From Streptomyces sp. Ru71 (GTDB lineage: Bacteria > Actinomycetota > Actinomycetes > Streptomycetales > Streptomycetaceae): 64,000 nt of DNA. The notes under the pieces are model-generated. The model was not told where the DNA came from, did no database searches, and saw only the letters and a list, made by a program, of their open reading frames with translations. Numbering within the stretch: the first letter of the stretch is position 1; every line of letters starts with the position of its first letter. The translations under genes were made by a program, and so were the position numbers. The stretch spans positions 1 to 64,000 of the forward strand of contig NZ_PQSS01000012.1 in the NCBI RefSeq assembly GCF_002920535.1. The letters run 5' to 3'. Positions 24,329 to 33,325 of the stretch are shown here, piece by piece.

Positions 24329-26639
24329 GTGAGGGGCCGTTCAGGGGTGGGAAACAACTTGAGATCGGGACGTCGAGCACGTCGTACCGCCGCCGCCCGG
24401 GCGCGGCGCACGGCCGCCGGGGCCGCCCTCGGCATCGCCGCGATTCTGGGCATCCAGTCCATGGCGAACGGCGCCGTCTTCGGAAGCGGGGACACACCAG
24501 CGCGTCACCCCAGCGTCTACAGCGCGCGAGGGGAGGAGAACGGCCCCGTCAGGAGCGCCGTGCACAAGCTCGCGCTGACCGACAAGGGCCACGGCGAGGC
24601 CGTGCTGTCCCAGCGGGACACCGACCGCTTCGGGCTCCTGGGTGTCTCCTGGACCGACCCGAAGGCGAAGATCCAGGGCACCATCCAGGCCCGCGCCCGC
24701 AGCGCCGAGACGGGCAAGTGGACCGAGTGGACGAACCTGGAGCCCTACCCGGCCATGCTCGACGGCGACCACGCCGGCGCGCGCGGCTCCACCGAGCCGC
24801 TGTGGGTGGGCGCCTCCGACGGCGCCGAGGTCCGCATCAGCGACGGCGCCCGCAACGGCAAGCTCCCGGCGGGGCTGCGTCTCGACCTGGTCGACCCGGG
24901 CACGCCCAAGGCGAGCTCCGGGAAGGTGGACGCGGAGCCCGCCGCGTTCGTGCAGGAGACGCCTCCGACGACCCCCGGCCCGGCCTCCACGGCACCGCAG
25001 CCGACGGTCGTCACCCGGGCGGAGTGGGGCGCGGACGAGAGCATCAGCCCCGAGGAGCCGATCTACCTGCCGAACGGCAACACGATCAAGGCCGCCTTCG
25101 TCCACCACACCGCCGACGCCAACCCGTACGACTGCTCGGAGTCCGCGGCGATCGTCCGGGGCATCTACACGTACCACGTGAAGACCAACGGCTGGCGGGA
25201 CATCGGCTACAACTTCCTGGTCGACAAGTGCGGCACCCTCTTCGAGGGCCGCAAGGGCGGTATCGACCAGCCGGTCTACGGCGCGCACACCTACGGCTGG
25301 AACTCCCAGTCGACGTCCGTGACCTTCCTCGGCGACTACAACCAGGCGAGCCCGTCGGACGCGGCCCTGGTCTCGGCCTCGCGCATCATCGCGTACAAGC
25401 TCGGCCAGTACGGCGTCGACCCGGCCGGCAAGGCCACGCTGAACTCCGGTGCCACGCAGACCAATTACTTCGGCACGTCGTACACCCAGGGCCAGGACTA
25501 CACCTTCAACGCCGTGTCCGGGCACCGCGACGGCTACAACACCGAGTGCCCCGGCAACCTGCTCTACGGGCAGCTGGGCACCATCCGCGGCTACGCCAGC
25601 GGCAGCGTCCAGAACCTGTCGATCACCTCGGTGAGCGGTGAGGCCACGAAGGCGGGTAGCGGCTACCAGACGCCCGGCCCGGCCACGGTCAACTGGTCGA
25701 CGAGCACGCAGAACAGCCTGGTGTACAAGTTCGAGGTGCTGGTCGACGACCAGGTCGCCGCGTCGACCGCGGGCACGGCCCGCAGCGCCTCGCTCACCCT
25801 GTCCGGCTACGGCGACCACACGGTCGCCGTCCGTGCCACGCACACCTCCGGCAAGGTGACGACGTCCGCGCCGGTCACCGTGACCGTGCCCGGCCCGAAG
25901 ACGTTCAAGCCGGTCACCCCGACCCGTCTGATGGACACCCGCTCCGGCCTGGGCGTGCCGAAGGCCAAGGTGGGCCCCGGCGGTGAGGTGGTCCTCCAGG
26001 TCACCGGCAACAGCGTGGTGCCGTCCTCCGGCGTCGGCGCGGTGGTCCTGAACGTGACGGCGACGAACCCGACGGCGACCAGCTACGTCTCGGTCTACCC
26101 GAACGGAACCGACCGCACGTCCGCGTCGAACCTCAACTTCACGGCCGGCCAGACGATCCCGAACCTGGTGACCGTGCCGGTGATCGACGGCAAGGTGCGG
26201 TTCTTCAACCACGCGGGCACGGTCGACCTCCTCGCGGACGTCACCGGCTACTACACGACCGACACCAGCGGCTCGACCCACGTCAACCACGGGCCGCTGC
26301 GGCTGATGGACACGCGGTACGGCACGGGCGTGCGCAAGGGCCCGGTCGGACCGCAGGGCGTGGTGACGCTGCCGGTGACCGGCGTCCAGGGCGTCCCGGC
26401 GTACGGACGTGACCGCCGTCGTCCTGAACGTGACGGCGACGAACCCGACGTCGTCGAGCTATGTCTCGGTCTACCCCGACGGCACGACGCGCACGTCGGC
26501 GTCGAACCTCAACTTCACCGCCGACCAGACGATCCCGAACCTGGTGATCGTGCCGGTGGTGAACGGCAAGGTGAACTTCTACAACCAGTGGGGTTCGGTG
26601 GATCTGATCGCCGACATCACGGGTTACTTCGTGAAGTGA
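24329..26639 (+). CDS. secreted N-acetylmuramoyl-L-alanine amidase (PGRP), frameshifted in the last repeat
   Basis: The protein has a basic N-terminus and a hydrophobic export segment (about 28-50), a beta-rich region, then a PGRP/amidase_2 domain (about 230-425). Zinc and catalytic residues are visible: first His in FVHHTAD, Tyr in DIGYNF, His in VSGHRDGYN and Cys in TECPGN. It would cut the MurNAc-L-Ala bond of peptidoglycan. Two C-terminal repeats of about 105 residues begin with RLMDTR and contain VVLNVTATNPT. A net +1 base near 26402-26409 throws the second repeat out of frame; the correct frame resumes from 26409 and ends properly at 26639 with ITGYFVK. Without the lesion the product would be about 769 residues; as written, translation runs to 26650 with a nonsense tail. 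The amidase domain is unaffected. GTG 24329 is the likely start, though its ribosome site is weak. Confidence 0.8.
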
Positions 26640-26728
26640 TGTGCCGTTAGAGCTGTGGGCCCGTCTCCACCCGGTGGTGGGGGCGGGCCCTTCTCGTGCT
26701 TTCTCGAACCATCCGCACAGGAGGACAC

Positions 26729-27133
26729 GTGGACGAGTGGCAGGCGGCTCTGAAGGAGTGGGAGGCCTGGGAGACGCAGGGGGAGGCGTCACCTGGCACG
26801 GAGTTCCTGATCGAGCTCGACGAGGAGATGCTGGCGTACTTCCGGGAGATGGTGCAGGTACTGGTCGACCGCTGCGGGATCTCCCGCGCGGAGGCCGTGG
26901 CAAGGATCAACGCGACGTACGGGCAGGACGCCGGCGGCCTGCTGATCATGAGGCACGAGCTGCCGGAGTACTGGGCGTACGGCGCGTACTACCGCCCGGA
27001 CGACCAGGACCGCCTGCCCACAGGGGACCCGGCCTACGACGCGGCCATCGACTTCACCAGGCTCCCGTTGCGCCCGGCCCCGCCGAGGGACTCGGACTGC
27101 TGGACGGTGGGGGAGGAGCAGGAGGAGTCCTAG
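26729..27133 (+). CDS. hypothetical protein
   Basis: This 134-residue acidic protein is rich in W, Y and E (WQAALKEWEAWETQ, YWAYGAYYRPDDQD). No signal peptide or membrane segment is visible and I do not recognise a family. GTG 26729 follows a strong CAGGAGGACAC, and codon use is typical of the genome, so it is probably expressed. It follows the amidase by 90 bases and converges with a lipoprotein gene. A small adaptor or immunity-like role is possible but unsupported. Confidence 0.7.
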   Translation: MDEWQAALKEWEAWETQGEASPGTEFLIELDEEMLAYFREMVQVLVDRCGISRAEAVARINATYGQDAGGLLIMRHELPEYWAYGAYYRPDDQDRLPTGDPAYDAAIDFTRLPLRPAPPRDSDCWTVGEEQEES

Positions 27134-27151
27134 GAGAGGCCCAGGAGAGGC

Positions 27152-27706
27152 CTAGGAGTCCGTCCCGCTGATGTCGTCGTACGCGCCGTGGTGGCGCATG
27201 CAGCCGCCGTCCGCTCGGACCGTCGGCTTGCCGGAGTACCAGTCGGGGCGGAGGCTGAGGTCGATGCCGGCCTTGTCGGTGGTGGTGATGCCGGGGAGGC
27301 CGGCGCCGGGCTCGCCCTGCTTGGGGGCGGGGACGTTCTTCACGGTCAGGCCCTCTTCCTGCCAGGTGCGCCGCAGGTGGTCCACGGCGGCCCGGTAGGC
27401 GGCGGGGTCGGCGAAGTCCAGGTCCCAGCTGTAGGTCGGCTGGTCGCGGGTGACGTCACCGTCGTCCACGCAGGAGCCGCTGCTCTCCTCCTGCGCGAGC
27501 TCGTCCGGCCAGTGGCCCCCGAGGTCGGGCGCCGGGCTCAGCGCGAGGACGGTCCGCGCGCCGGCCTCCTTGGTGGCGTCGACCCGCGCCCGGTACTCGT
27601 CGGCGGAGTGCACACGCCCGCCCTCCATCGACGTACACCCGTAGGCGCCGAAGGCGAGGGCGGTGACGAAGAGGGCGCCGAGGGCGGCTGCGGTGCGGTA
27701 GGCCAT
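27152..27706 (-). CDS. putative lipoprotein
   Basis: The 184-residue product starts MAYRTAAALGALF, continues hydrophobic to a cysteine in FGAYGCTS at about residue 24, and so looks like a lipoprotein. The mature part holds two further cysteines (SGSCVDDGD and GGCMRHH) that could form a disulfide. SYSW-, DW- and YDD-rich segments suggest an extracellular folded domain, but I know no family. ATG 27706 is chosen because it begins directly at the signal peptide. Confidence 0.72.
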   Translation of the reverse strand: MAYRTAAALGALFVTALAFGAYGCTSMEGGRVHSADEYRARVDATKEAGARTVLALSPAPDLGGHWPDELAQEESSGSCVDDGDVTRDQPTYSWDLDFADPAAYRAAVDHLRRTWQEEGLTVKNVPAPKQGEPGAGLPGITTTDKAGIDLSLRPDWYSGKPTVRADGGCMRHHGAYDDISGTDS

Positions 27707-27845
27707 GGGCCGATCCAAGCCGGGGGCGGCGGGGCCGGGTAAGCGCGGGAGTACCCGGATGGTCCGGCCGCCCCCTGAGTAGGAACACCTACGTGATGGC
27801 ACCATGAGGGGCCGAACGATCGAGCGAGCGGGGGAGTCCCACGTC

Positions 27846-28493
27846 ATGGCCCGTTACATGGAGACGCTGACCGTCGAGCGGGGCGGGTTCCGGATCAAGG
27901 TGCCGGAGTCGTGGTGGGAGTTCGACGTGCGGCCGGAGTCGCGCGACGACTCGATCCACCGCATGGTGACCGAACGCGTCGCCCAGCGCCCCGAATTGGC
28001 CCCGTACAAGGACACGTACGTCGCCTTCCTGCAGAGGGCCGCCGCCGACGCGTGGAAGTCGGGCGCGATGTACTGCGGCTGCATGGCGGAGAGCTTCGGC
28101 GGCGACACGCCGATCACCGGCTCGGTGACGGTGTCCCTGGTCGGCGGCCGCACCCGCGAGGGCGCCCCCCTCTCGACCGACCCGTCCGCCATCGCCGCCG
28201 GCCTCGCGGTCAAGGAGGCCAAGAGGGAGGGCGACTCCTGGCGCAAGGTCACCACCGTCGACATCCCCGGCGTCGGCCCGGCGGCCCGGACCTACGGCAT
28301 CGAGGACATCGCCGTACCGGACGACGCCCTGAACCGCACCGTCCGCGCCGTCCTGATGCAGACGTTCATCCCGGTACCGGGCCAGGAGGGCAAGGTCGCC
28401 CTGGTGGCGGGCAGCAGCCAGGTCCTGGACCTGGCGGACTCCTTCTTCGACATCTTCGACGCGATCACGTCTACGTTCCGGTTCGTGGGCTAG
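27846..28493 (+). CDS. hypothetical protein
   Basis: The 215-residue protein begins with a beta-rich MARYMETLTVERGGFRIKVP and the W-rich ESWWEFDV. No signal or membrane segment is seen. The pattern recalls small Streptomyces proteins found beside secretion or polymorphic-toxin genes, but I cannot assign a family. ATG 27846 follows GGGGGAGTCCCACGTC. The next gene starts 10 bases after its stop, so the two are probably cotranscribed. Confidence 0.7.
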   Translation: MARYMETLTVERGGFRIKVPESWWEFDVRPESRDDSIHRMVTERVAQRPELAPYKDTYVAFLQRAAADAWKSGAMYCGCMAESFGGDTPITGSVTVSLVGGRTREGAPLSTDPSAIAAGLAVKEAKREGDSWRKVTTVDIPGVGPAARTYGIEDIAVPDDALNRTVRAVLMQTFIPVPGQEGKVALVAGSSQVLDLADSFFDIFDAITSTFRFVG

Positions 28494-28503
28494 GTCCCAC
28501 GGC

Positions 28504-29001
28504 ATGGGGACGGCACCCGACTGGAACACCGGCGAGGGCCTGATCCGTCTCGACGACCCGGCCGAGGTCGACGCCGCGTTCGAGCGTGGTGAGCGGCACC
28601 TCGGTACGGCTGTGATCGGACTTGCCTTCAACTGCTCGCTGGAGGAGGCGTCACCGCGGATCCTCCGGGCGATGCGGCTGCCGGACATCGCCCAGCGGGG
28701 CTTCGCCTTCACCGCGGCGGGCGTGGCGGCCCGGCTCAACGGCGCGTTGACGCCCCAGCTGTACGACGCCCTGCGTGCGGAGGGCCTCACCGGCGGCGTC
28801 GCCGAGGACGCCATCAGGGACACCCTCACGTTCGTACCGTTCCGGGAGCTGCCGTGGTGGTTCCGGGGGTGCCGGGTGTGGCTGGGGGTGCGGGATCGGG
28901 GGGAGGGGTGGTTGCTTCGGATGAAGGACGCGGTCGGTGACTCCGCGCGTCATGCCGCCGCTGCCTGGCGCAGGCGTTCCTCGCGGCAGTCGCGGCAGTA
29001 G
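28504..29001 (+). CDS. hypothetical protein
   Basis: This 165-residue protein is alpha-rich and soluble; the stretch EEASPRILRAMRLPDIAQRG then AFTAAGVAARLN looks like a helical-repeat surface. Such HEAT-like small proteins often serve as immunity proteins or adaptors, which is only a suggestion here. The C-terminus is basic (AWRRRSSRQSRQ). It follows the preceding gene by 10 bases, and its last 52 bases overlap the end of the opposite-strand HTH gene. Confidence 0.68.
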   Translation: MGTAPDWNTGEGLIRLDDPAEVDAAFERGERHLGTAVIGLAFNCSLEEASPRILRAMRLPDIAQRGFAFTAAGVAARLNGALTPQLYDALRAEGLTGGVAEDAIRDTLTFVPFRELPWWFRGCRVWLGVRDRGEGWLLRMKDAVGDSARHAAAAWRRRSSRQSRQ

Positions 29002-29813
29002 CCCCCTGGTCGTGGCGTGCGGATCCCGCGTTCGCAGCCCTCGCAGTTGTGGATCGGCAGGGGCGGGGCCGGGCGGTCGGCGGGCGGTGGCGTGGCCGGT
29101 GGGGGAGGTGGCAGCAGGTCGGTGAGGCGGTGGGCGAGCAGGGCCGCCGGGTTGCGCAGGGGCTCGCGGGGGAGGTTCGCGGTCAGGGCATGGCGTACGG
29201 CGTCGGGGTGGGCGCCGCGTTCCAGCCAGGCGGCGACGGCCGGGGCGAGCTGACGGACGGCACGCTCGGAGAGCAGCAGGCGGGGGTCGTGGTGGTGGAG
29301 GGTGGCCAGGACGGCCGTGGCGGCGCGGTGACGGTCCAGGTCAGGGGCTTGCGGCTCCGGGAGGGGTGGCGGCGGGGGCGCCGGTGGGGCTTCGCTCACC
29401 GGTGCGGGAGGCGGCTGCGGCGGAGGTGTGGGCCGGGCCTCGCGGCGAGGGGCCGCCCGCTCGGCCGTCGGCTGGTTGTACGACACCGTGTACGTGACGA
29501 CCCGCCCGTTCGGCAGCCGTTCCCGGATGCGGGCCAGGTAGCCGTGGGCCTCCAGCTCGCGCAGGGCGGCGGCGATACGGGTCTCGCCCTCCGGGAAGCG
29601 GGCGGCGAGCGCCTTGATGCCGACGGGGGCACCGGCGGGCAGCGACTGGATGTGGGCGGCGAGCCCGATCGCGGTCAGGCTCAGCTCGCGGTGCTGGGCG
29701 AGGTGGTTGCCGATGACCGTGAAGCGTTCGGTGTGCCGGGAGTTGATGTGGGTGATGCCGCGCCGATTCAGCGGCTGGGCGCATGGGGGCGCGCTAAAGT
29801 GCTGGGTATCCAT
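28950..29813 (-). CDS. helix-turn-helix protein with proline-rich linker and CxxC tail
   Basis: The 287-residue protein has an N-terminal winged-helix region (about 20-105: FTVIGNHLAQHRELSLTAIG, LAAHIQSLP, IKALAARFPEGETRIAAALR, ELEAHGYLARIRERLPNGRV), a long P/A-rich linker (about 115-170), a helical region with WLERGAHPDAVRHALT, and a C-terminal CEGCERG...YCRDCREE pair that could bind zinc. Streptomyces carry many such HTH proteins, related to plasmid replication or transfer regulators. ATG 29813 is chosen as MDTQHF; the ribosome site is weak. Confidence 0.75.
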   Translation of the reverse strand: MDTQHFSAPPCAQPLNRRGITHINSRHTERFTVIGNHLAQHRELSLTAIGLAAHIQSLPAGAPVGIKALAARFPEGETRIAAALRELEAHGYLARIRERLPNGRVVTYTVSYNQPTAERAAPRREARPTPPPQPPPAPVSEAPPAPPPPPLPEPQAPDLDRHRAATAVLATLHHHDPRLLLSERAVRQLAPAVAAWLERGAHPDAVRHALTANLPREPLRNPAALLAHRLTDLLPPPPPATPPPADRPAPPLPIHNCEGCERGIRTPRPGGYCRDCREERLRQAAAA

Positions 29814-30072
29814 CGGGAAGGGGGCTCTACTTCCTCGGTGGTCAGGCCCTCGATCGGGATGCCAGTCCCGGCCGGGGGCCGTCGCATGTCTGCGGTTGTG
29901 GTCGCGGCGAGCATATGCCACCGAACGGGGCGGAAATCCAGCCCAGTTGGGGAAAGCCACTCGTGCGAGTGACGGGCGCGCGGGGGTGTGTCGGCGGGGT
30001 GGGGCGGGGTTTGGTCGGTACTTCCCCCACGGTCCTTTAAAGCATTGACCACGCGCTGGGCCGGGACGAGGC

Positions 30073-30528
30073 TCACCGGGTCGCGTCCGACCCCGATCCG
30101 GCGTTCCCCGTCCCGATCTCAGCCCACACGGTCTTGCGCGGGAACCGTTCCTCCCGCACTCCCCACCGGTCCGCGAGCGCCTCGACGAGGAGCAGCCCGC
30201 GACCGGATTCGGCACTGACGGCGGGGCGTTGGACCTCGGGAAGCCGCTCACCGCGCGTGTCCGTGACCTCGATGCAGAGCGTGCCGCCGATCACGTACAG
30301 CGTCAGACGGAAGTTGCGCCCCGGAACGCGGCCGTGGGTGGCGGCGTTGGCGGCCAGCTCGGCCACGATCACGTTCGCGGGCTCGGCAGGCAGCCCCCAG
30401 CGGCGCAGCTGGGCCTCGGCGAGGAGCCGGGCGAGGCGGGCGCCACGCGCCGTGGACGACAGCAGCACGCTGAAGTGCGGGGCGGAGACGGGGAGTTCGA
30501 CTGCGGCGTGGGCGATTTCCTGATTCAC
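30073..30528 (-). CDS. anti-sigma-factor-type ATP-binding protein (HATPase)
   Basis: This 151-residue protein has the GHKL ATPase motifs of the RsbW/SpoIIAB-like family: N box VAELAANAATHG, G1 VTDTRGERLP and G2 SGRGLLLVEALADRWG. Such proteins bind ATP and either hold a sigma factor or pair with regulators in AbaA/WhiJ-type cassettes. It is divergent from the XRE gene across 160 bases with tandem repeats between them, fitting a shared control region. Confidence 0.85.
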   Translation of the reverse strand: MNQEIAHAAVELPVSAPHFSVLLSSTARGARLARLLAEAQLRRWGLPAEPANVIVAELAANAATHGRVPGRNFRLTLYVIGGTLCIEVTDTRGERLPEVQRPAVSAESGRGLLLVEALADRWGVREERFPRKTVWAEIGTGNAGSGSDATR

Positions 30529-30590
30529 GTCACTCAGAGTGGCCGCAGATGCCTACCGTGGTGAGTGACAGGGCGGTTGCGTACGGTCAC

Positions 30591-30612
30591 TGTCCGGTGC
30601 TTGTCCGGTGCT
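30591..30612 (+). repeat. tandem 11-base repeat, possible operator
   Basis: TGTCCGGTGCT occurs twice head to tail, with a period of one helical turn, between the divergent ATPase and XRE genes. The start of a third copy (TGTC) follows at once. It is a good candidate for the XRE regulator's own binding site. Confidence 0.55.
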
Positions 30613-30688
30613 GTCTTGGCTGTCTGCACGGTTGCCACGGGTAGGGCGCCGACGTACGGCGCGGGAACGGGACGACGGAGGGGCGCGC

Positions 30689-31564
30689 ATGTCCGTGGAC
30701 GGCGAGGCGGTACGGCTCAAGGGTGAGGCGGACGAGCCGGGTTGGGAAGTGGACCCGGACGACGAGTGGGGCGTGGCCGTCATCACCACGGTGGGACGCC
30801 AGCTGAAGCTGCCCCGCGAGGCGGCCGGCCTGCGCGCCGCCGAGTTCGGCAGGATCGTGGGCTACAGCGAGGACATGGTCTACAAGATCGAGGGCGGCAA
30901 GCGCATCCCTCGCCAGGACTACCTGACCGCGTCGGACGAGGTGCTGGGCGCGGGCGGGCTGATCGCGGCGACGTGGGAGGACGTGAAGAAGGTCCGGTAT
31001 CCGAAGCGGGTGCGCGAGCTGGCGAAGCTGGAGGCGCAGGCGGTTGAGATCGGGGTGTACGAGTGCAACATCATCGCCGGGTTGCTCCAGACGCCGGACC
31101 ACGCGCGGGCAGTGATCGGCGCGGCCCAGCCGCCGTACTCGCCGGACGACGTGGAGCGCATGGTGGCGGCGCGGTTGGCCCGGCAGTCGGTCTTCGAGCG
31201 GGAGCCGGCGCCCGCTCTGAGCTTCGTCCTGGAAGAGGGATCCCTGCGTCGCCCCATCGGGGGCACAATGGTGTGGCGTCACCAGCTCGAACGGCTGTTG
31301 GAGGTGGGGCGGTTGCACAACGTCGTGCTCCAGGTGATGCCGATGAACTGCGACACCCACTCGGGGCTGGACGGACGTATCGAGCTGCTGAAGTTCGCGG
31401 ACGGTACGGCGGTGGGCCGCTCCGACGGCGCGTTCAGCGGCCGTCCGACCCATGACCCCAAACACCTGCGCATCCTTGAGCTGCGGTATGGCACGATCCG
31501 GGCTCAGGCGCTCTCGCCCAGGGAGTCGCTGGCCTTCGTCGAGAAACTGCTGGGAGAGACATGA
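30689..31564 (+). CDS. XRE-family regulator with DUF5753 (WhiJ-like)
   Basis: The 291-residue protein has an N-terminal XRE helix-turn-helix (about 30-85: LKLPREAAGLRAAEFGRIVG, YSEDMVYKIEGGKRIP) and a C-terminal DUF5753 domain (about 110-285: YECNIIAGLLQTPDHARAVI, RLARQSVFERE, LSFVLEEGSLRR, VVLQVMP). This architecture is that of WhiJ-like developmental regulators. ATG 30689 follows ACGGAGGGG. It overlaps the DUF397 gene by four bases (ATGA), implying coupled translation. Confidence 0.9.
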   Translation: MSVDGEAVRLKGEADEPGWEVDPDDEWGVAVITTVGRQLKLPREAAGLRAAEFGRIVGYSEDMVYKIEGGKRIPRQDYLTASDEVLGAGGLIAATWEDVKKVRYPKRVRELAKLEAQAVEIGVYECNIIAGLLQTPDHARAVIGAAQPPYSPDDVERMVAARLARQSVFEREPAPALSFVLEEGSLRRPIGGTMVWRHQLERLLEVGRLHNVVLQVMPMNCDTHSGLDGRIELLKFADGTAVGRSDGAFSGRPTHDPKHLRILELRYGTIRAQALSPRESLAFVEKLLGET

Positions 31565-31770
31565 CGCGCAAGACCACAGCCGGGGATACTTCCGAGCTGG
31601 CGTGGTTCAAGAGCAGCTACAGCGGCGGGAATGACGGCAACTCCTGCGTCGAGATCGCCCACGCTCCCGGCACAGTCCACGTCCGCGACTCCAAGCACAC
31701 GACAGGCCCCCAACTCGCGCTCACGGCAACGGCGTGGGCGAACTTCGTGACGTACGCGTCGGGCCGCTGA
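31561..31770 (+). CDS. DUF397 domain protein
   Basis: The 69-residue protein is a typical DUF397 member: LAWFKSSYSGGN, CVEIAHAPGTVHVRDSKH and a C-terminal WANFVTYA. DUF397 proteins act with the neighbouring XRE regulators, probably modulating their DNA binding. It overlaps the regulator stop by ATGA. Confidence 0.92.
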   Translation: MTRKTTAGDTSELAWFKSSYSGGNDGNSCVEIAHAPGTVHVRDSKHTTGPQLALTATAWANFVTYASGR

Positions 31771-31776
31771 CCCGGC

Positions 31777-32088
31777 GTGGACCTGACCGGCCATGCGACG
31801 GACTTCGTCGTCGACACCTCCTTCCCGGACGCCATGCCCCGCTTCGTGGAGCTGTCGCTGCGCCGCTGGCCGGGGTTGTACCTGTGCGGTCGCCCCTTCA
31901 CGGCCGACGACCTGGCCGGCTGGCGGCTGCCTGAGTCCGACGACGAGTACTCCGCGATCGTCACGTTCGCGGCCGGCCAGGAGATGGAGGACTCCTGGGA
32001 GGACAACGGCTACGCGCTGGACGCCTCGGGGCAGGGGCCGTACTCCGTGCTCTACCGCTCGCATCCGAGCCCGCTGTCCGAGTCCTAA
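31777..32088 (+). CDS. hypothetical protein
   Basis: This 103-residue acidic protein starts at GTG 31777, six bases after the DUF397 gene, so it probably belongs to that operon. It contains RRWPGLYLCGRPFTADDLAG and a D/E-rich SDDEYSAIV; no family is recognised. Its small size, acidity and nearness to a toxin gene are compatible with an immunity protein, but nothing proves this. Confidence 0.6.
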   Translation: MDLTGHATDFVVDTSFPDAMPRFVELSLRRWPGLYLCGRPFTADDLAGWRLPESDDEYSAIVTFAAGQEMEDSWEDNGYALDASGQGPYSVLYRSHPSPLSES

Positions 32089-32105
32089 GGGAGACGTACG
32101 ACGGG

Positions 32106-32582
32106 CTACCGCGATGACCAGGGAACGCGCTTCGGCTGGCCGGCCGGGCGGACGTCGACAAGATCGAAGCCGTCTTCGTGGCGTACGAGATGTTGGACCT
32201 GGCCCAGGCCGGAGTCACGGACGAACCCGACCCACCCTTGCGTGGTCGCGTGTCGAAGAAGCCATCCGACGACGTCCATCATCACCCCGAAGTCGTCCTC
32301 GTGGACGCACGTCCGGATGGTCAGGGCCCATGGTTCGCCGCCGTCGAGGTCAGGCCTGTCCATGGCACGGACCAGCAGGGAGACATCGGCCCCGTCGAAG
32401 GAATGGCTCGCCGAGCCACCGGCGAAGGCCTGCCAGGGACCGCCCCATGACTCCCAGTCGGCCGACTTCAACTCTGCCGGCGTGTCCGCCTGTCCCAGGA
32501 GCCACCTCAGTTCCAGAAGCACCGGCTCGGGCAGGTCCGGTGGCAGGTCCACCGCCAGGAACAGGTCGTAGTAGTCACTCAC
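32106..32582 (-). CDS. hypothetical protein
   Basis: The 158-residue acidic product from GTG 32582 reads SDYYDLFLAVDLPPDLPEPV, then has W-rich segments (SADWESWGGPWQAFAGG, VGWLLRHATTQGWVGFVRD). A GTG at 32615 would add 11 residues. No family is recognised. It converges with the gene at 31777. The composition recalls immunity proteins of polymorphic toxins (inference only). Confidence 0.6.
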   Translation of the reverse strand: MSDYYDLFLAVDLPPDLPEPVLLELRWLLGQADTPAELKSADWESWGGPWQAFAGGSASHSFDGADVSLLVRAMDRPDLDGGEPWALTIRTCVHEDDFGVMMDVVGWLLRHATTQGWVGFVRDSGLGQVQHLVRHEDGFDLVDVRPAGQPKRVPWSSR

Positions 32583-32756
32583 TTCAGGGACCCTAGCCCC
32601 AGCCGCTGACAGCACTCTGCATCGACGAACGCTGTCTTAAGAAGTGAACGAAGCCAGGGATCCACTACCGCCCGGACGACCAGTGTCGACTCCCCACCGG
32701 CGACCCCGGCGGTGACGCCGACATCGGAACGCGCACTGCCAGAAGGGGCCTCGGCG

Positions 32757-33201
32757 ATGGAGTTCAGATTCTCGATAGACGAGAACGTGCCGCCGCCTCC
32801 CTCCGGCTACGACTTGGGGCATGTGGACGTCACCGGCAACCTCGGCGAGGCGACCTCACGAGGTGGCCCCACGGATCAGGCGATGATGATCTACCTGTCC
32901 CTCACCCTGCTCCTGGACGGCCTGCGGCGGTTCCTTTTCGGGCGGGATCGTTCCTACAGCTCCGCGGCCGTCGTCGTTCTCGCTGTCGTTCAAGCGTGTG
33001 GAGAACGGATGGATCGAGACCACACGCGACGGCGTGCTCGTGGACCGGTCGACTGATCACGAGGTTGCCGCAGCGGTCTACCTGGGAGCGAGGAGGTTCG
33101 CAGCGGACAACTTGCCCCAACTCCCCACCGACGACGCGGGCCGAGAGGATCTTGAACAGTCACTGATCGAGTTCGAGCGCTGTCTGACAACAATGCGCTG
33201 A
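32757..33201 (+). pseudogene. hypothetical gene broken by a frameshift
   Basis: Frame 1 from ATG 32757 gives MEFRFSIDENVPPPPSGYDL, continuing LGEATSRGG and YLSLTLLLDGLRRFL. After about 32960-32990 sensible coding moves to another frame: SSFSLSFKRVENGWIETTRD, then VAAAVYLGARRF and LEQSLIEFER, ending at 33201. The net change is +1 base. Joined, the product would be about 147 residues, soluble and acidic, of unknown family. ATG 32757 follows AGAAGGGGCC. It could be a true pseudogene or a sequencing error. Confidence 0.6.
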
Positions 33202-33325
33202 TCCTTAGTCCGCCCCGGAGGGAGGTGCCCTCCCGCTGCCTGCTCGCGTCGAACGGTCGTTCCAGGTAAGTTCACGTCTGCATACGGCTGTTGGTAAGTG
33301 ACGTGCGCGTGACGGGGGTTGCGGT

